A stretch of DNA of 40,612 nt, from the NCBI GenBank assembly GCA_964569315.1, contig CAZMUZ010000022.1:1-40612 (forward strand), given 5' to 3'. Below, in pieces: positions 8,028 to 15,597 of the stretch. Positions within the stretch are counted from its first letter, which is position 1; each line of letters opens with the position of its first letter. The translations under genes and the position numbers were made by a program. The notes beneath the pieces were generated by a model. The model ran no database searches. It saw only the letters and a program-made list of their open reading frames with translations, and was not told where the DNA came from. Source of the DNA: CADEFF01 sp964569315 (GTDB taxonomy: Bacteria; Pseudomonadota; Alphaproteobacteria; Dongiales; Dongiaceae).

Positions 8028-8843
8028 CTAGCTGACCGGTGCGGCCTCGCCATAGGCGTTGCGCAGGATCACGAACCACTGACCGCTGCGGCCGGGTTCG
8101 ATCAGGCCCTCGCGCGCCGGAAACAGGCTCTTCGAGACCGAGTTCAGCACATTGCCGCCGATCGCCTCGATGAGGCCGTGGGGCGCGAGCGCGCCGCCAT
8201 GGTTCGCGATCACCAGGTCGCAATGCATCGGCAGGCCGCCGCCGAACCGATCGGGATCCTCGAGCAAGGGCTCGAAGGGCGGCGGCTTCGCGCCGGCGCG
8301 CGTCTTGCAGAGGAGATCGCCCGGCTGCGGCGCATAGCGCGCCGGCGATTCGGGAACGAAGATGGCGCCGGGCCGATGCGCGCGCCGGATCGCCGCCTTC
8401 ACATACTCCCAATGCTCGGCGCTCGGCGTGAAGTCGGCGGGCCCATAGCCCGCCTGCTGCATCACGTAGGAGACGAAGGCCGCGGACCAGGGGAGCTGCC
8501 AGGGGCATTTGCGCCCCCATCCCGAATAGCAGGCCTGCCAGCTCGCGAAGCTCGCCGGGTCCTCGCCGACCGCGGCCCAATAGGCGATGAGCGGGTCATA
8601 GGCGACGGCTGAATCTTCCCAGCTTCGCACCGGCTCGATCGCGACATAGTCGTGGCCCTCGGCGTCGCGGCGCAGATGCACGACCTGGCCGCCGAACTTC
8701 TCCCATTCGCCGATGGCGACCGCGATGCTCTTCGCCCAGGCCGCGCGCGCCTCGGCCGGCGTGAGCGGCGGCGGGGCGGGCGGGCGCGTCATGCATCCCA
8801 TTAGCGTCAGGAGAACGAAAATCAGGCAAGACCATCGGCGCAT
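8028..8843 (-). CDS. DUF2272-like lipoprotein
   Basis: Predicted lipoprotein of 271 residues. From ATG 8843 there is a short basic N-terminus, a hydrophobic segment and the lipobox LMGC, with Cys17 as the lipidated residue. The mature part starts with a Pro-rich linker, then a folded domain with PWSAAFVSYVMQQAGYGP, YAPQPGDLLC and HCDLVIANHGG. This pattern of a Trp-Ser-Ala-Ala-Phe motif, a 'PGDLLC' turn and a later HCD resembles DUF2272 proteins, distantly like NlpC/CHAP peptidoglycan amidases. An upstream in-frame ATG at 8903 would bury the signal peptide and is rejected. Convergent with the SCP2 gene. Confidence 0.72.
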   Translation of the reverse strand: MRRWSCLIFVLLTLMGCMTRPPAPPPLTPAEARAAWAKSIAVAIGEWEKFGGQVVHLRRDAEGHDYVAIEPVRSWEDSAVAYDPLIAYWAAVGEDPASFASWQACYSGWGRKCPWQLPWSAAFVSYVMQQAGYGPADFTPSAEHWEYVKAAIRRAHRPGAIFVPESPARYAPQPGDLLCKTRAGAKPPPFEPLLEDPDRFGGGLPMHCDLVIANHGGALAPHGLIEAIGGNVLNSVSKSLFPAREGLIEPGRSGQWFVILRNAYGEAAPVS

Positions 8844-9027
8844 CGTCGATTCCGGGCTTGGCTGGCGCCCGTCGGCGCCGATCCGCGACCGCATGGGTAG
8901 CATGCTGTCCGGTATGCCGGAACCGTTAGGGCGCAGCGCCGGAAGCCCGGCGTTGCCTTGCTCGGGGTCTTCGGCAAAACCGAGGATTTTCCGCGCCTTG
9001 CGCCCCGTTTCCGCGCGGCTGGCTTGC

Positions 9028-9057
9028 TTGACACCGGTCCGGCCTTCGCCATATACC
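9028..9057 (+). promoter_or_regulatory. Promoter of the tRNA-Met gene
   Basis: A perfect TTGACA -35 box at 9028-9033 and a TATACC -10 box at 9052-9057 are separated by 18 bases. The predicted transcript would start near 9064, about 40 bases before the mature tRNA 5' end. It is a strong consensus promoter, as expected for a stable RNA gene. Confidence 0.6.
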
Positions 9058-9103
9058 CTCGCGGGCTCGGCGGGCGCTTCGGCATCGCGCCGGGAGCCGA
9101 TGG

Positions 9104-9180
9104 GGCGGGGTAGCTCAGCTGGTTAGAGCAGAGGAATCATAATCCTAAGGTCGCCGGTTCGAGTCCGGCCCCCGCTACCA
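9104..9180 (+). tRNA. tRNA-Met (CAT), elongator type
   Basis: The 77-base gene folds into a standard cloverleaf: acceptor stem GGCGGGG with CCCCGCT (one G-U at the end), D arm GCTC/GAGC, anticodon stem GAGGA/TCCTA with an outer G-A mismatch, loop ATCATAA giving anticodon CAT, five-base variable loop and a T arm GCCGG/CCGGC around TTCGAGT. CCA is encoded. The body (TAGCTCAGCTGGTTAGAGC) matches elongator tRNA-Met rather than initiator; a lysidine-modified tRNA-Ile(CAT) is the less likely alternative. Confidence 0.93.
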
Positions 9181-9610
9181 CCGATACCGTGCGCGGCCGG
9201 CAGCGCTCCGCACTGGATAAAGCGATCAGGACACGGCGCTGTCGCTTTGCGCCGATCCGTTCAAAAATTCGTTGCTTCCCGTCCGTTTTCTTCCCGCGTC
9301 GTCCATTGACGTCGTCGCTGTCGCCGGCCTCGGGTCCGGAGCGAGCCGGCGACATGGTGCCGCATCGGGAGCCGGAAGACGGCGCGGGGAATGACCCGGG
9401 TCGCCCGTCCGACACACCCGTCATTGCCCCGGTCCGGAGGAAGCCGGCGGTTGCGGGCGCGTCCCCTGAACGGAGCCGATTGGCGGGCATATTGCCCATT
9501 CGGCTGCGCATCGGTAGGGAAAATCCACTGGAGACTGTCCATTTGAGCAGTCGGGCCGACGGTTCGTCGAACAAGCGCTTTGTGCGCCCTCCGCCGCGAT
9601 GGTAGAGATT
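9181..9610. other. Intergenic stretch with no recognisable gene
   Basis: About 430 bases between the tRNA and the ABC transporter leader. Short open frames occur on both strands but none resembles a known family or has a ribosome binding site. No T-run terminator follows the tRNA. The region presumably holds the transporter promoter, but I could not pick a convincing -35/-10 pair. Confidence 0.5.
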
Positions 9611-9611
9611 G

Positions 9612-9632
9612 CTCCCAGGTAGTCCCTGGGAG
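9612..9632 (+). promoter_or_regulatory. Hairpin that sequesters the ribosome binding site of the ABC binding-protein gene
   Basis: CTCCCAGG (9612-9619) and CCTGGGAG (9625-9632) form a perfect eight-base-pair stem with the loop TAGTC. The right arm contains the Shine-Dalgarno-like GGGAGG (9628-9633), seven bases before ATG 9641. In RNA this stem would hide the ribosome binding site. It could act as a translational switch or RNA thermometer, or simply tune translation; this is inferred from sequence only. Confidence 0.5.
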
Positions 9633-9640
9633 GCTCGGCC

Positions 9641-10798
9641 ATGACCGCGATTTTCGACAATTCAAACCGCTATTCCCGATTTGCGAACGGGCATCTCAAG
9701 GCGCCGGTCACGCGGCGCGTGGTGCTGGGCGGGCTCGGGGCCGCCGCGGGGCTTGCCGCCCTCGGGCTCGGCAGCCGCCGCGCTTCGGCGACGACCACCG
9801 TGACCTTCCTCGGCTGGCAGGGCTACGACGACCCCTACAAGGCGGGCGATTTCCTCGCGAAGCACGATGCGGCGCTGGAGACGACCTACATCAACACCAC
9901 GGAAGACATCATCACCAAGCTGCGCTCGGGCGGCGTCGGCACGATCGATCTCGCGACCCTCAACCACATGTATGTCGAGGTGGGCGCGCTTGCCGATCTG
10001 CTGGATCCGATCGATCCCGCAAAGCTCGGCAACTACGGCAAGATGCTGCCGACCTTCAAATCGGTGGAGGGCATGGAGTTCGACGGCAAGCTCTATGGTG
10101 TGCCCTTCACCTTCAGCTCCTGCACGTTGCTCTACAATCCCGCCATGGTGTCGGAACCGCCGACGGCCTGGGCCGATTTCCTGAAGCCGGAGTACAAGGG
10201 CAAGGTGGCGCTCTTTAGCGACGCCATGACCAACGTCATCGTCTGGTCGCGTGTCGCCACCGGCACCGAGACGCCGACCCGCATGACCCCTGCCGAGCTC
10301 GACGAGACCATCGATCTCCTGATCAAGCTCAAGAAGGAGCATGCGCGCGCCATGCCGGCCAGCATGGGCGATGGCGCCGACCTGCTCGCCCGTGGCGAGG
10401 TCGCCATGATCATGGGCTGGGAGCCGATGGTGGCCTGGTGCGCCGACAAGGGCCTCAAGGTCGAGATGGGCCGGCCGAAGGAGGGAACCTGGGGCTTCCT
10501 CGACGTCATGAACATCGGCAAGGACGCGCCGAACTACGAACTCGACCATGTCTTCATCGATCAATGCATCGACGCCGACGTGCAGGCGCAGTTCGCCAAC
10601 ACCAACCTGCTCGGCATCGTCAACGCCGACGCGGTGCCGCAGCTCAGCGAGACGGTGCGCGCGCTCTATAATTTCGACGATCTCGACGCCTATTTCGGCA
10701 ATGCGCGGCTCTATCCGATGTTCCCGCTCGAGAGCGACGGAACGCATGTCACGTTCGACGAGATGCTCGAAGGTTACGAGCGCTTCATGAAGGCATGA
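9641..10798 (+). CDS. ABC transporter substrate-binding protein, spermidine/putrescine family
   Basis: Periplasmic binding protein of 385 residues in the PotD/PotF family. The N-terminus carries a twin-arginine motif (TRRVVLGG, residues 24-31) followed by a hydrophobic Ala/Gly/Leu segment and a likely cleavage site near SRRASA, so export is probably by the Tat system. The mature protein begins with TTVTFLGWQGYDDPY, the usual first strand of this fold. It is the first gene of a four-gene importer; its ATG is 7 bases after a GGGAGG sequence that lies in a hairpin. The exact ligand (polyamine, other amine, or amino-acid derivative) cannot be read from sequence. Confidence 0.88.
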   Translation: MTAIFDNSNRYSRFANGHLKAPVTRRVVLGGLGAAAGLAALGLGSRRASATTTVTFLGWQGYDDPYKAGDFLAKHDAALETTYINTTEDIITKLRSGGVGTIDLATLNHMYVEVGALADLLDPIDPAKLGNYGKMLPTFKSVEGMEFDGKLYGVPFTFSSCTLLYNPAMVSEPPTAWADFLKPEYKGKVALFSDAMTNVIVWSRVATGTETPTRMTPAELDETIDLLIKLKKEHARAMPASMGDGADLLARGEVAMIMGWEPMVAWCADKGLKVEMGRPKEGTWGFLDVMNIGKDAPNYELDHVFIDQCIDADVQAQFANTNLLGIVNADAVPQLSETVRALYNFDDLDAYFGNARLYPMFPLESDGTHVTFDEMLEGYERFMKA

Positions 10799-11868
10799 GC
10801 CCGGGCAGCCTCGCGAATCCGGAGGGCGGCCGGCGGCCGCTCGTCCGGCTTCGCGGCCTTGCGAAAAGCTTCGGCCGGGCGGTCGCGGTGAAACCGACCG
10901 ATCTCGACATCTACAGCGGCGATTTCTTCGCGATCCTCGGGCCTTCCGGCTGCGGCAAGACCACCTTGCTGCGGATGATCGGGGGCTTCGTCGCGCCTAG
11001 CGCCGGCACCATCGAGATCGACGGCGCCGATGTGACGCGGCTTTCGCCGGAGCGGCGCCCGACCAACATGGTGTTCCAGAGCTACGGCCTCTTCACCCAT
11101 ATGACGGTGCGGCAGAACGTGGCCTATGGGCTTCAGGTCGCCCGCCTGGGTGCCGCAGAGATCGCGACCCGCAGCTCGGAAATCCTGCGGCTGCTCCGGC
11201 TCGAGGAGCTGGCCGACCGGCCGGTGACGGCGCTTTCCGGCGGGCAGCAGCAGCGGGTCGCGCTGGGGCGCGCGCTCATCCTCAAGCCCAAGGTGCTGCT
11301 GCTGGACGAGCCGCTCGCAGCACTCGACCTCAAGCTCCGCAAGGCGATGCATGGGGAGCTCCGCCGCATCCACCAGACGATCGGCGGCACCTTCATCCTC
11401 GTCTCGCACGACCAGGGCGAGGTCATGTCGCTCGCCGACCGCGTCGCGGTCATGGAGGCGGGGGCGGTGGTGCAGGAAGGCAGTCCGCGCGATATCTATC
11501 GCAGGCCGGCGACCTCCTTCGTTTCGACCTTCATCGGCGATGCCAACATCCTCGCCGGACGGCGCGCCCATGGCCAGGTGACGCTTGCCGCCGGCGCCAG
11601 CTTCGCGGATCCGGGGCCGGATGGGCCCGTCACGGCGGTGGTGCGGCCCGAAAGCGTCCGGCTGCTCGGCACCGCCGGCGCGGACGTCGCCTTCGAGGCG
11701 GAGCTTGCCGACGTGATCTTCTTCGGCCCCTATCTGCAGCTTCGGTTCCGGCTGGCGGACGGGCAGGAGATCATCGCCCATGCCGCCGAAGAGGCGACCG
11801 AACTCCAGGCCGGCGCGCGGGTGCGGCTCGGCTGGAGCCTCCCGCAGCAGCGGGTGTTGTCGGCGTGA
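10795..11868 (+). CDS. ABC transporter ATP-binding protein, PotA family
   Basis: Importer ATPase of 357 residues. Walker A is GPSGCGKTT (49-57), the signature LSGGQQQ (147-153), Walker B VLLLDEP (168-173) and the switch histidine H205 in LVSHDQ. The C-terminal part beyond about residue 240 is the TOBE-type regulatory domain found in PotA/FbpC ATPases. Its ATG overlaps the stop of the binding-protein gene (ATGA), showing translational coupling. It energises import by the two permeases that follow. Confidence 0.92.
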   Translation: MSPGSLANPEGGRRPLVRLRGLAKSFGRAVAVKPTDLDIYSGDFFAILGPSGCGKTTLLRMIGGFVAPSAGTIEIDGADVTRLSPERRPTNMVFQSYGLFTHMTVRQNVAYGLQVARLGAAEIATRSSEILRLLRLEELADRPVTALSGGQQQRVALGRALILKPKVLLLDEPLAALDLKLRKAMHGELRRIHQTIGGTFILVSHDQGEVMSLADRVAVMEAGAVVQEGSPRDIYRRPATSFVSTFIGDANILAGRRAHGQVTLAAGASFADPGPDGPVTAVVRPESVRLLGTAGADVAFEAELADVIFFGPYLQLRFRLADGQEIIAHAAEEATELQAGARVRLGWSLPQQRVLSA

Positions 11869-11905
11869 GCGGTCGCGGTTCCCGCACGAACGGGGCGGCG
11901 CCGCG

Positions 11906-12751
11906 ATGAACGGGTCCGGCAGGCGACCCTGGCTGCTCGTGACGCCGGCGCTGTTTGCGCTGGTGGCGCTCTTCCTGCTGCCGCTCTCGCTCTTCTTCGT
12001 GATGAGCTTCTGGAAGAGCAGCTTCATCGCGCTGACGCCGGCCTTTCAGCTCGGCAACTATCTCAAGACCTTCGTCGAGTATTGGAGCTCGATCCTCTTC
12101 ACCTTTGCGATCGCGCTCGCGATCGGCGCGATCACCACCGGGCTCGCCTTCGGCTTCGCCTATGTGATCCGCTTCCGCGCCGGGCGCTTCGGGCCGGCGC
12201 TGCTCTTCATCGCGCTCGTCACCATGTTCGGCGGCTATCTGGTCAAGGTCTATGCCTGGAAGACGATCCTCGGCCGCGACGGAATCCTGAATTCGGCGCT
12301 GCTCTGGCTCGGTATCACCGACGCGCCGCTGAGCGCGCTGCTGTTCAATCCGGGTGCGGTCATCGTGACCCTGGTGCATTACCTCCTGCCGCTGGCCGTG
12401 CTGCCGATCTACGGCGCCATGCGCGGCATCGACGACACGGCGCTCGCCGCGGCACAGGATCTCGGCGCGGGCCGCTGGCGCGCGATCCGGGACATCGTGC
12501 TGCCGCAATCGCGTTTCGGGCTGCTCGCGGCCTTCGCCATGACGTTTCTCATTTCGGCCGGCGACTATGTGACGCCGCGGTTGGTGGGCGGTCCGCAAAG
12601 CGCAATGATCGGCAATTTCATCGAGGGTCAGTTCGGCATCCGCATGAACGCCCCGCTCGGTTCCGCCATGTCCTTCATCACCGTCGCGCTCTGCGCCGTC
12701 TTCATCGGGCTGCTCTGGCTCGCCATGACGCGCTGGCTGAGGCCGCGATGA
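11906..12751 (+). CDS. ABC transporter permease, PotB family
   Basis: Inner-membrane permease of 281 residues with about six membrane segments, the first at residues 9-30 (LLVTPALFALVALFLLPLSL). The EAA-like cytoplasmic loop that contacts the ATPase is AAAQDLGAGRWRAIRDIVLP. ATG 11906 begins 37 bases after the ATPase stop; the longer frame running back into the ATPase gene is not needed. The stop overlaps the next permease start. Confidence 0.9.
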   Translation: MNGSGRRPWLLVTPALFALVALFLLPLSLFFVMSFWKSSFIALTPAFQLGNYLKTFVEYWSSILFTFAIALAIGAITTGLAFGFAYVIRFRAGRFGPALLFIALVTMFGGYLVKVYAWKTILGRDGILNSALLWLGITDAPLSALLFNPGAVIVTLVHYLLPLAVLPIYGAMRGIDDTALAAAQDLGAGRWRAIRDIVLPQSRFGLLAAFAMTFLISAGDYVTPRLVGGPQSAMIGNFIEGQFGIRMNAPLGSAMSFITVALCAVFIGLLWLAMTRWLRPR

Positions 12752-13524
12752 CGCCGCGCGCGCTCATTCCCTCGGCGGTCTTCGCAGCACTGGTGGTGCT
12801 CTTCCTGCTGTCGCCGCTGGCGCTGGTGGTACTGTTCTCCTTCGGGCGCAACGAGCTTACCGCCTTTCCGATGGGCGGCTTCACCCTGCGCTGGTACGAG
12901 GCGCTGCTCGATTGGGATTCGTTTCATAGCGCCTTCCGCGCGAGCGTCATCGTATCCGGCATGGTGGGGATGATCTCGACCGTCGTCGGCACGCTGGCGG
13001 CGCTGGGTCTGATGAAGCTCAAGGCGCGCTGGTCGGGCATGGTGATCGGGACGCTCAGCCTGCCGCTCATGCTGCCCCCGCTGGTGATCGGCCTCGCGCT
13101 GCTGTCCTCCTTTTCCTGGCTTGGGCTCAAGCTCGGGCTCTGGAGCGTGATTCTCGCCCATCTCGTCTTCACCCAGCCCTTCGTCGTGGCCGTGGTGCAT
13201 GCGCGGCTGCTGGGGTTCGATCCGGCGGCGATCGAGGCCGCGCGCGATTGCGGCGCCTCGCCCTGGCGGGCCTTCCGGACCGTGGTGCTGCCGGTCATCA
13301 GCCCGTCGGTCATCGGCGGGGCGCTGATCGCCATGGCGCTGTCGCTCGACGATTTCATCGTCACTTTCTTCACGATCGGGACCGGCAACACGCTTTCGAC
13401 CCTGGTCTGGGGAATGCTGCGCACGACGCTCGATCCGTCGATCAACGCGCTCGGCACGGTGACCCTGCTGCTGACGCTCGGGATGACGATCCTGGCGCTG
13501 CGCCTCACCCGCTACCGCGGCTGA
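12748..13524 (+). CDS. ABC transporter permease, PotC family
   Basis: Second permease, 258 residues, with six predicted membrane helices starting at PSAVFAALVVLFLLSPLALV. The ATPase-contacting loop is EAARDCGASPWRAFRTVVLP, and the following SLDDFIVTFF is characteristic of PotC-type permeases. Its ATG overlaps the stop of the previous permease (ATGA). It closes the importer operon; its stop lies seven bases from the stop of the convergent oxidoreductase gene. Confidence 0.91.
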   Translation: MTPRALIPSAVFAALVVLFLLSPLALVVLFSFGRNELTAFPMGGFTLRWYEALLDWDSFHSAFRASVIVSGMVGMISTVVGTLAALGLMKLKARWSGMVIGTLSLPLMLPPLVIGLALLSSFSWLGLKLGLWSVILAHLVFTQPFVVAVVHARLLGFDPAAIEAARDCGASPWRAFRTVVLPVISPSVIGGALIAMALSLDDFIVTFFTIGTGNTLSTLVWGMLRTTLDPSINALGTVTLLLTLGMTILALRLTRYRG

Positions 13525-13531
13525 CCTCTCC

Positions 13532-14875
13532 TCAGCGGCGGTCCTTGAGCCCGTACCACGCATAGGCGGCCTGCAGATAGGCGAGCCGAAGCGGCGGGAA
13601 GGGGAAGGCGGGCAGGGGCCGGGAAAGGGCGGCGGGGATGCCGGCTGCGGCCCGGTTTCCGGTCATGAGCTGCGCCATGGCGCGGCCGGCCCAGCTCGCC
13701 ATGGCGACGCCGTTGCCGTGATAGGCGAGCGCGTGGAAGAGCCCGGGGCTGTCGGCAAACTCGCCCAGATGGGGCACCCGATCGCGGGCCAGGCAGACCA
13801 TGCCGGACCAGCGATAGTCGATGGTCGCGTCCCGCCAGGCCGGGAAGAGGGCGCGGAAATCGCGCTCCAGCGCCGCGCTCCGGCGCCGCTCGCCGGCCTG
13901 CGACGCATCGAAGCCGCCGCGTGCGCCGAAGAGGAACCGCCGGTCGGGCAGCAGGCGGAAATAATGCAGCAGATAACGGCTGTCGAATGCCATCTCGCGC
14001 GTCGTCCAGCCCTGGGCCTGCAGCTCCGCGTCGCTCAGCGGCCGGGTGACCATCGCGTTGGAGAGGGCCGGCAGAATCCGCCCGCGGAGGCCAGAAAACA
14101 GCGCCTCCGGCGTGTAGCCGTTGGTTGCGATCAGCACCCGCTCGGCGCTGACCTTGCCGCGCGGCGTCACCAGCTCGTATCGCCCGTCTGCCCGCCGGAG
14201 ATGGGTGACCGGGGTCTCTGCGGCGATCCGCGCGCCGCGGCGCATCGCGGCATAAGCGAGGCCGCGGACATACTTGCCGGGATGGAGACCGAAGCCGATC
14301 GGCAGATGCAGCCCGCCATGGAAGCCGGCGCTCGCCATGCCCCGCGCGGCGAGATCCGCAGGGCCGAGGAGCTCCGCCCGGATGCCATAGGTTTCCTCGA
14401 GGAAGGCGGCCTCTTCCCGCAGTTCCGCCACGCGCGAGGGGAGGTGGGCGAGGGTGGTCTCGCCGTTGCCGGCGCCGTCGAAATCGATCTCCTCGCTCGT
14501 GCCGAGCTCGCGCACGAGCTCGACCGCCTCCCGCTGCGCCTGGAAATACTCGATGGCGCCGTCGCGGCCGTAGCGCGCGACGAGCTCGCCGTTGGAAAGC
14601 TTGTGCGAGCCGAGGCAGCAGAAGCCGCCATTCCGCCCCGAGGCGCCCCAGCCGATCCGGCCCGCCTCGAGCACCAGCGTGTCGGCGTTCGCATCGCGCG
14701 CGAGATGCAGCGCCGCGGAGAGCCCGGTATAGCCGCCGCCGATCACGGCAACGTCGCAGCGCGTGTCGGCGTCGAGCGGGGCCGCCTCTTCCACCGCACG
14801 GCCTGCGGTCGCCTCCCAGTAGCTCGGGACGGGGCGGGTCGTGTCGAACGCATCGCGGTGATAGAGGTGCTGCAT
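13532..14875 (-). CDS. FAD-dependent amine oxidoreductase, PuuB-like
   Basis: Flavoprotein of about 447 residues in the DAO family. The FAD-binding Rossmann motif is AVIGGGYTGLSAALHLA near residues 43-59, followed by VLEAGRIGWGASGRNGG, which closely matches gamma-glutamylputrescine oxidoreductase PuuB. A late YRWSGMVCLARDRVPHLG and YHGNGVAMASWAGRAMA complete the FAD site. ATG 14875 is preceded at a suitable distance by AGG; ATG 14884 is the alternative. Its position next to a polyamine-type importer supports oxidation of an imported amine or amino acid, but the substrate is not proven. Confidence 0.83.
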   Translation of the reverse strand: MQHLYHRDAFDTTRPVPSYWEATAGRAVEEAAPLDADTRCDVAVIGGGYTGLSAALHLARDANADTLVLEAGRIGWGASGRNGGFCCLGSHKLSNGELVARYGRDGAIEYFQAQREAVELVRELGTSEEIDFDGAGNGETTLAHLPSRVAELREEAAFLEETYGIRAELLGPADLAARGMASAGFHGGLHLPIGFGLHPGKYVRGLAYAAMRRGARIAAETPVTHLRRADGRYELVTPRGKVSAERVLIATNGYTPEALFSGLRGRILPALSNAMVTRPLSDAELQAQGWTTREMAFDSRYLLHYFRLLPDRRFLFGARGGFDASQAGERRRSAALERDFRALFPAWRDATIDYRWSGMVCLARDRVPHLGEFADSPGLFHALAYHGNGVAMASWAGRAMAQLMTGNRAAAGIPAALSRPLPAFPFPPLRLAYLQAAYAWYGLKDRR

Positions 14876-14966
14876 GGCGCGCATCCTAGAGGGTCGCGCC
14901 GGCCGCGCGTAGCGGAATCCGGATGGGGCCGGCCCCGCGCGGCAAGGCCATTGTGATTCATTGGCG

Positions 14967-15001
14967 AAATGCGCTATCGAAGGGTCATTCGCTGCGCATT
15001 T
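14967..15001. promoter_or_regulatory. Inverted repeat upstream of the lrp-like gene, candidate operator
   Basis: AAATGCGC (14967-14974) and GCGCATTT (14994-15001) are perfect eight-base inverted repeats with 19 bases between them, ending 29 bases before the regulator's ATG. The half-site spacing, centre to centre 27 bases, is plausible for an Lrp/AsnC dimer pair, so autoregulation and control of the divergent oxidoreductase gene are possible. Confidence 0.45.
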
Positions 15002-15030
15002 GGCTAGACAATCAGGAAAAAACCGGCGAA

Positions 15031-15597
15031 ATGGCCAAATCCGACCTGATCGAACTCGACGCGCTCAGCCATCGAATCATCGCCGAGCTGCAGCGCGACG
15101 GCCGCGCCTCCTTCCGCGAGATCGGCAAGCGTCTCAAGGTCTCGCCGGGCACCGTGCGGGCCCGGTACAACCAGCTTCGCAAGGCCGGCATTCTCGAAGT
15201 GATCGCGGTGCCGAATCCCTGGCGCATGGGTCTCGATTTCCACGCCACCGTCGGCCTCAGGCTCGAGCCCGGCTCGATCGAGGGCGCCGTGGCGGTACTC
15301 GCCCGCAAGCGCGAGGTCGGCTGGATCGGCCTGCTGCTCACCGGCTACGACGTGATGTTCGAGGTCGCGATGCGCGACAGCCACGGCTTCGGCGGCTACA
15401 AGGAATCGCTCTGGAAGGAGATCCCGGGCTTCGTCAGCGCCGAGATCTTCGCGATGTGGGACGTGCGCAAGTTCCGCTACGAAATCGGCCTCGAAGCCGA
15501 TCCGGCAGCGCCGGAAAAGACCGGATCGCGCCGCGCAGGCCGCAAGGCCGTCGAAAAAAAATCGTCGAGACTCACCAGCAAGAAGAGGGCGTCATGA
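15031..15597 (+). CDS. Lrp/AsnC family transcriptional regulator
   Basis: Regulator of 188 residues. The N-terminal helix-turn-helix reads LDALSHRIIAELQRDGRASFREIGKRLKVS split over residues 8-37, with the recognition helix in SPGTVRARYNQLRKAGIL. The C-terminal RAM/AsnC ligand domain covers about 65-150 (FHATVGLRLEPG, LLLTGYDVMFEV). An unusual Lys/Arg/Ser-rich tail follows from residue 160. I use ATG 15031 because the frame before it has no domain. Its stop overlaps the M24 hydrolase start, so it probably controls that gene; DoeX, an Lrp-type regulator, accompanies the similar hydrolase DoeA in ectoine degradation loci. Confidence 0.88.
   Translation: MAKSDLIELDALSHRIIAELQRDGRASFREIGKRLKVSPGTVRARYNQLRKAGILEVIAVPNPWRMGLDFHATVGLRLEPGSIEGAVAVLARKREVGWIGLLLTGYDVMFEVAMRDSHGFGGYKESLWKEIPGFVSAEIFAMWDVRKFRYEIGLEADPAAPEKTGSRRAGRKAVEKKSSRLTSKKRAS

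Noticed and set aside
9104..9180. The tRNA gene as an attachment site for an integrated element
   Set aside because: No integrase gene and no second copy of the tRNA 3' end were seen; the downstream genes look like ordinary chromosomal genes.
9580..10218. A 212-codon plus-strand frame overlapping the binding-protein gene
   Set aside because: Arg-rich out-of-frame translation of the real gene starting at 9641.
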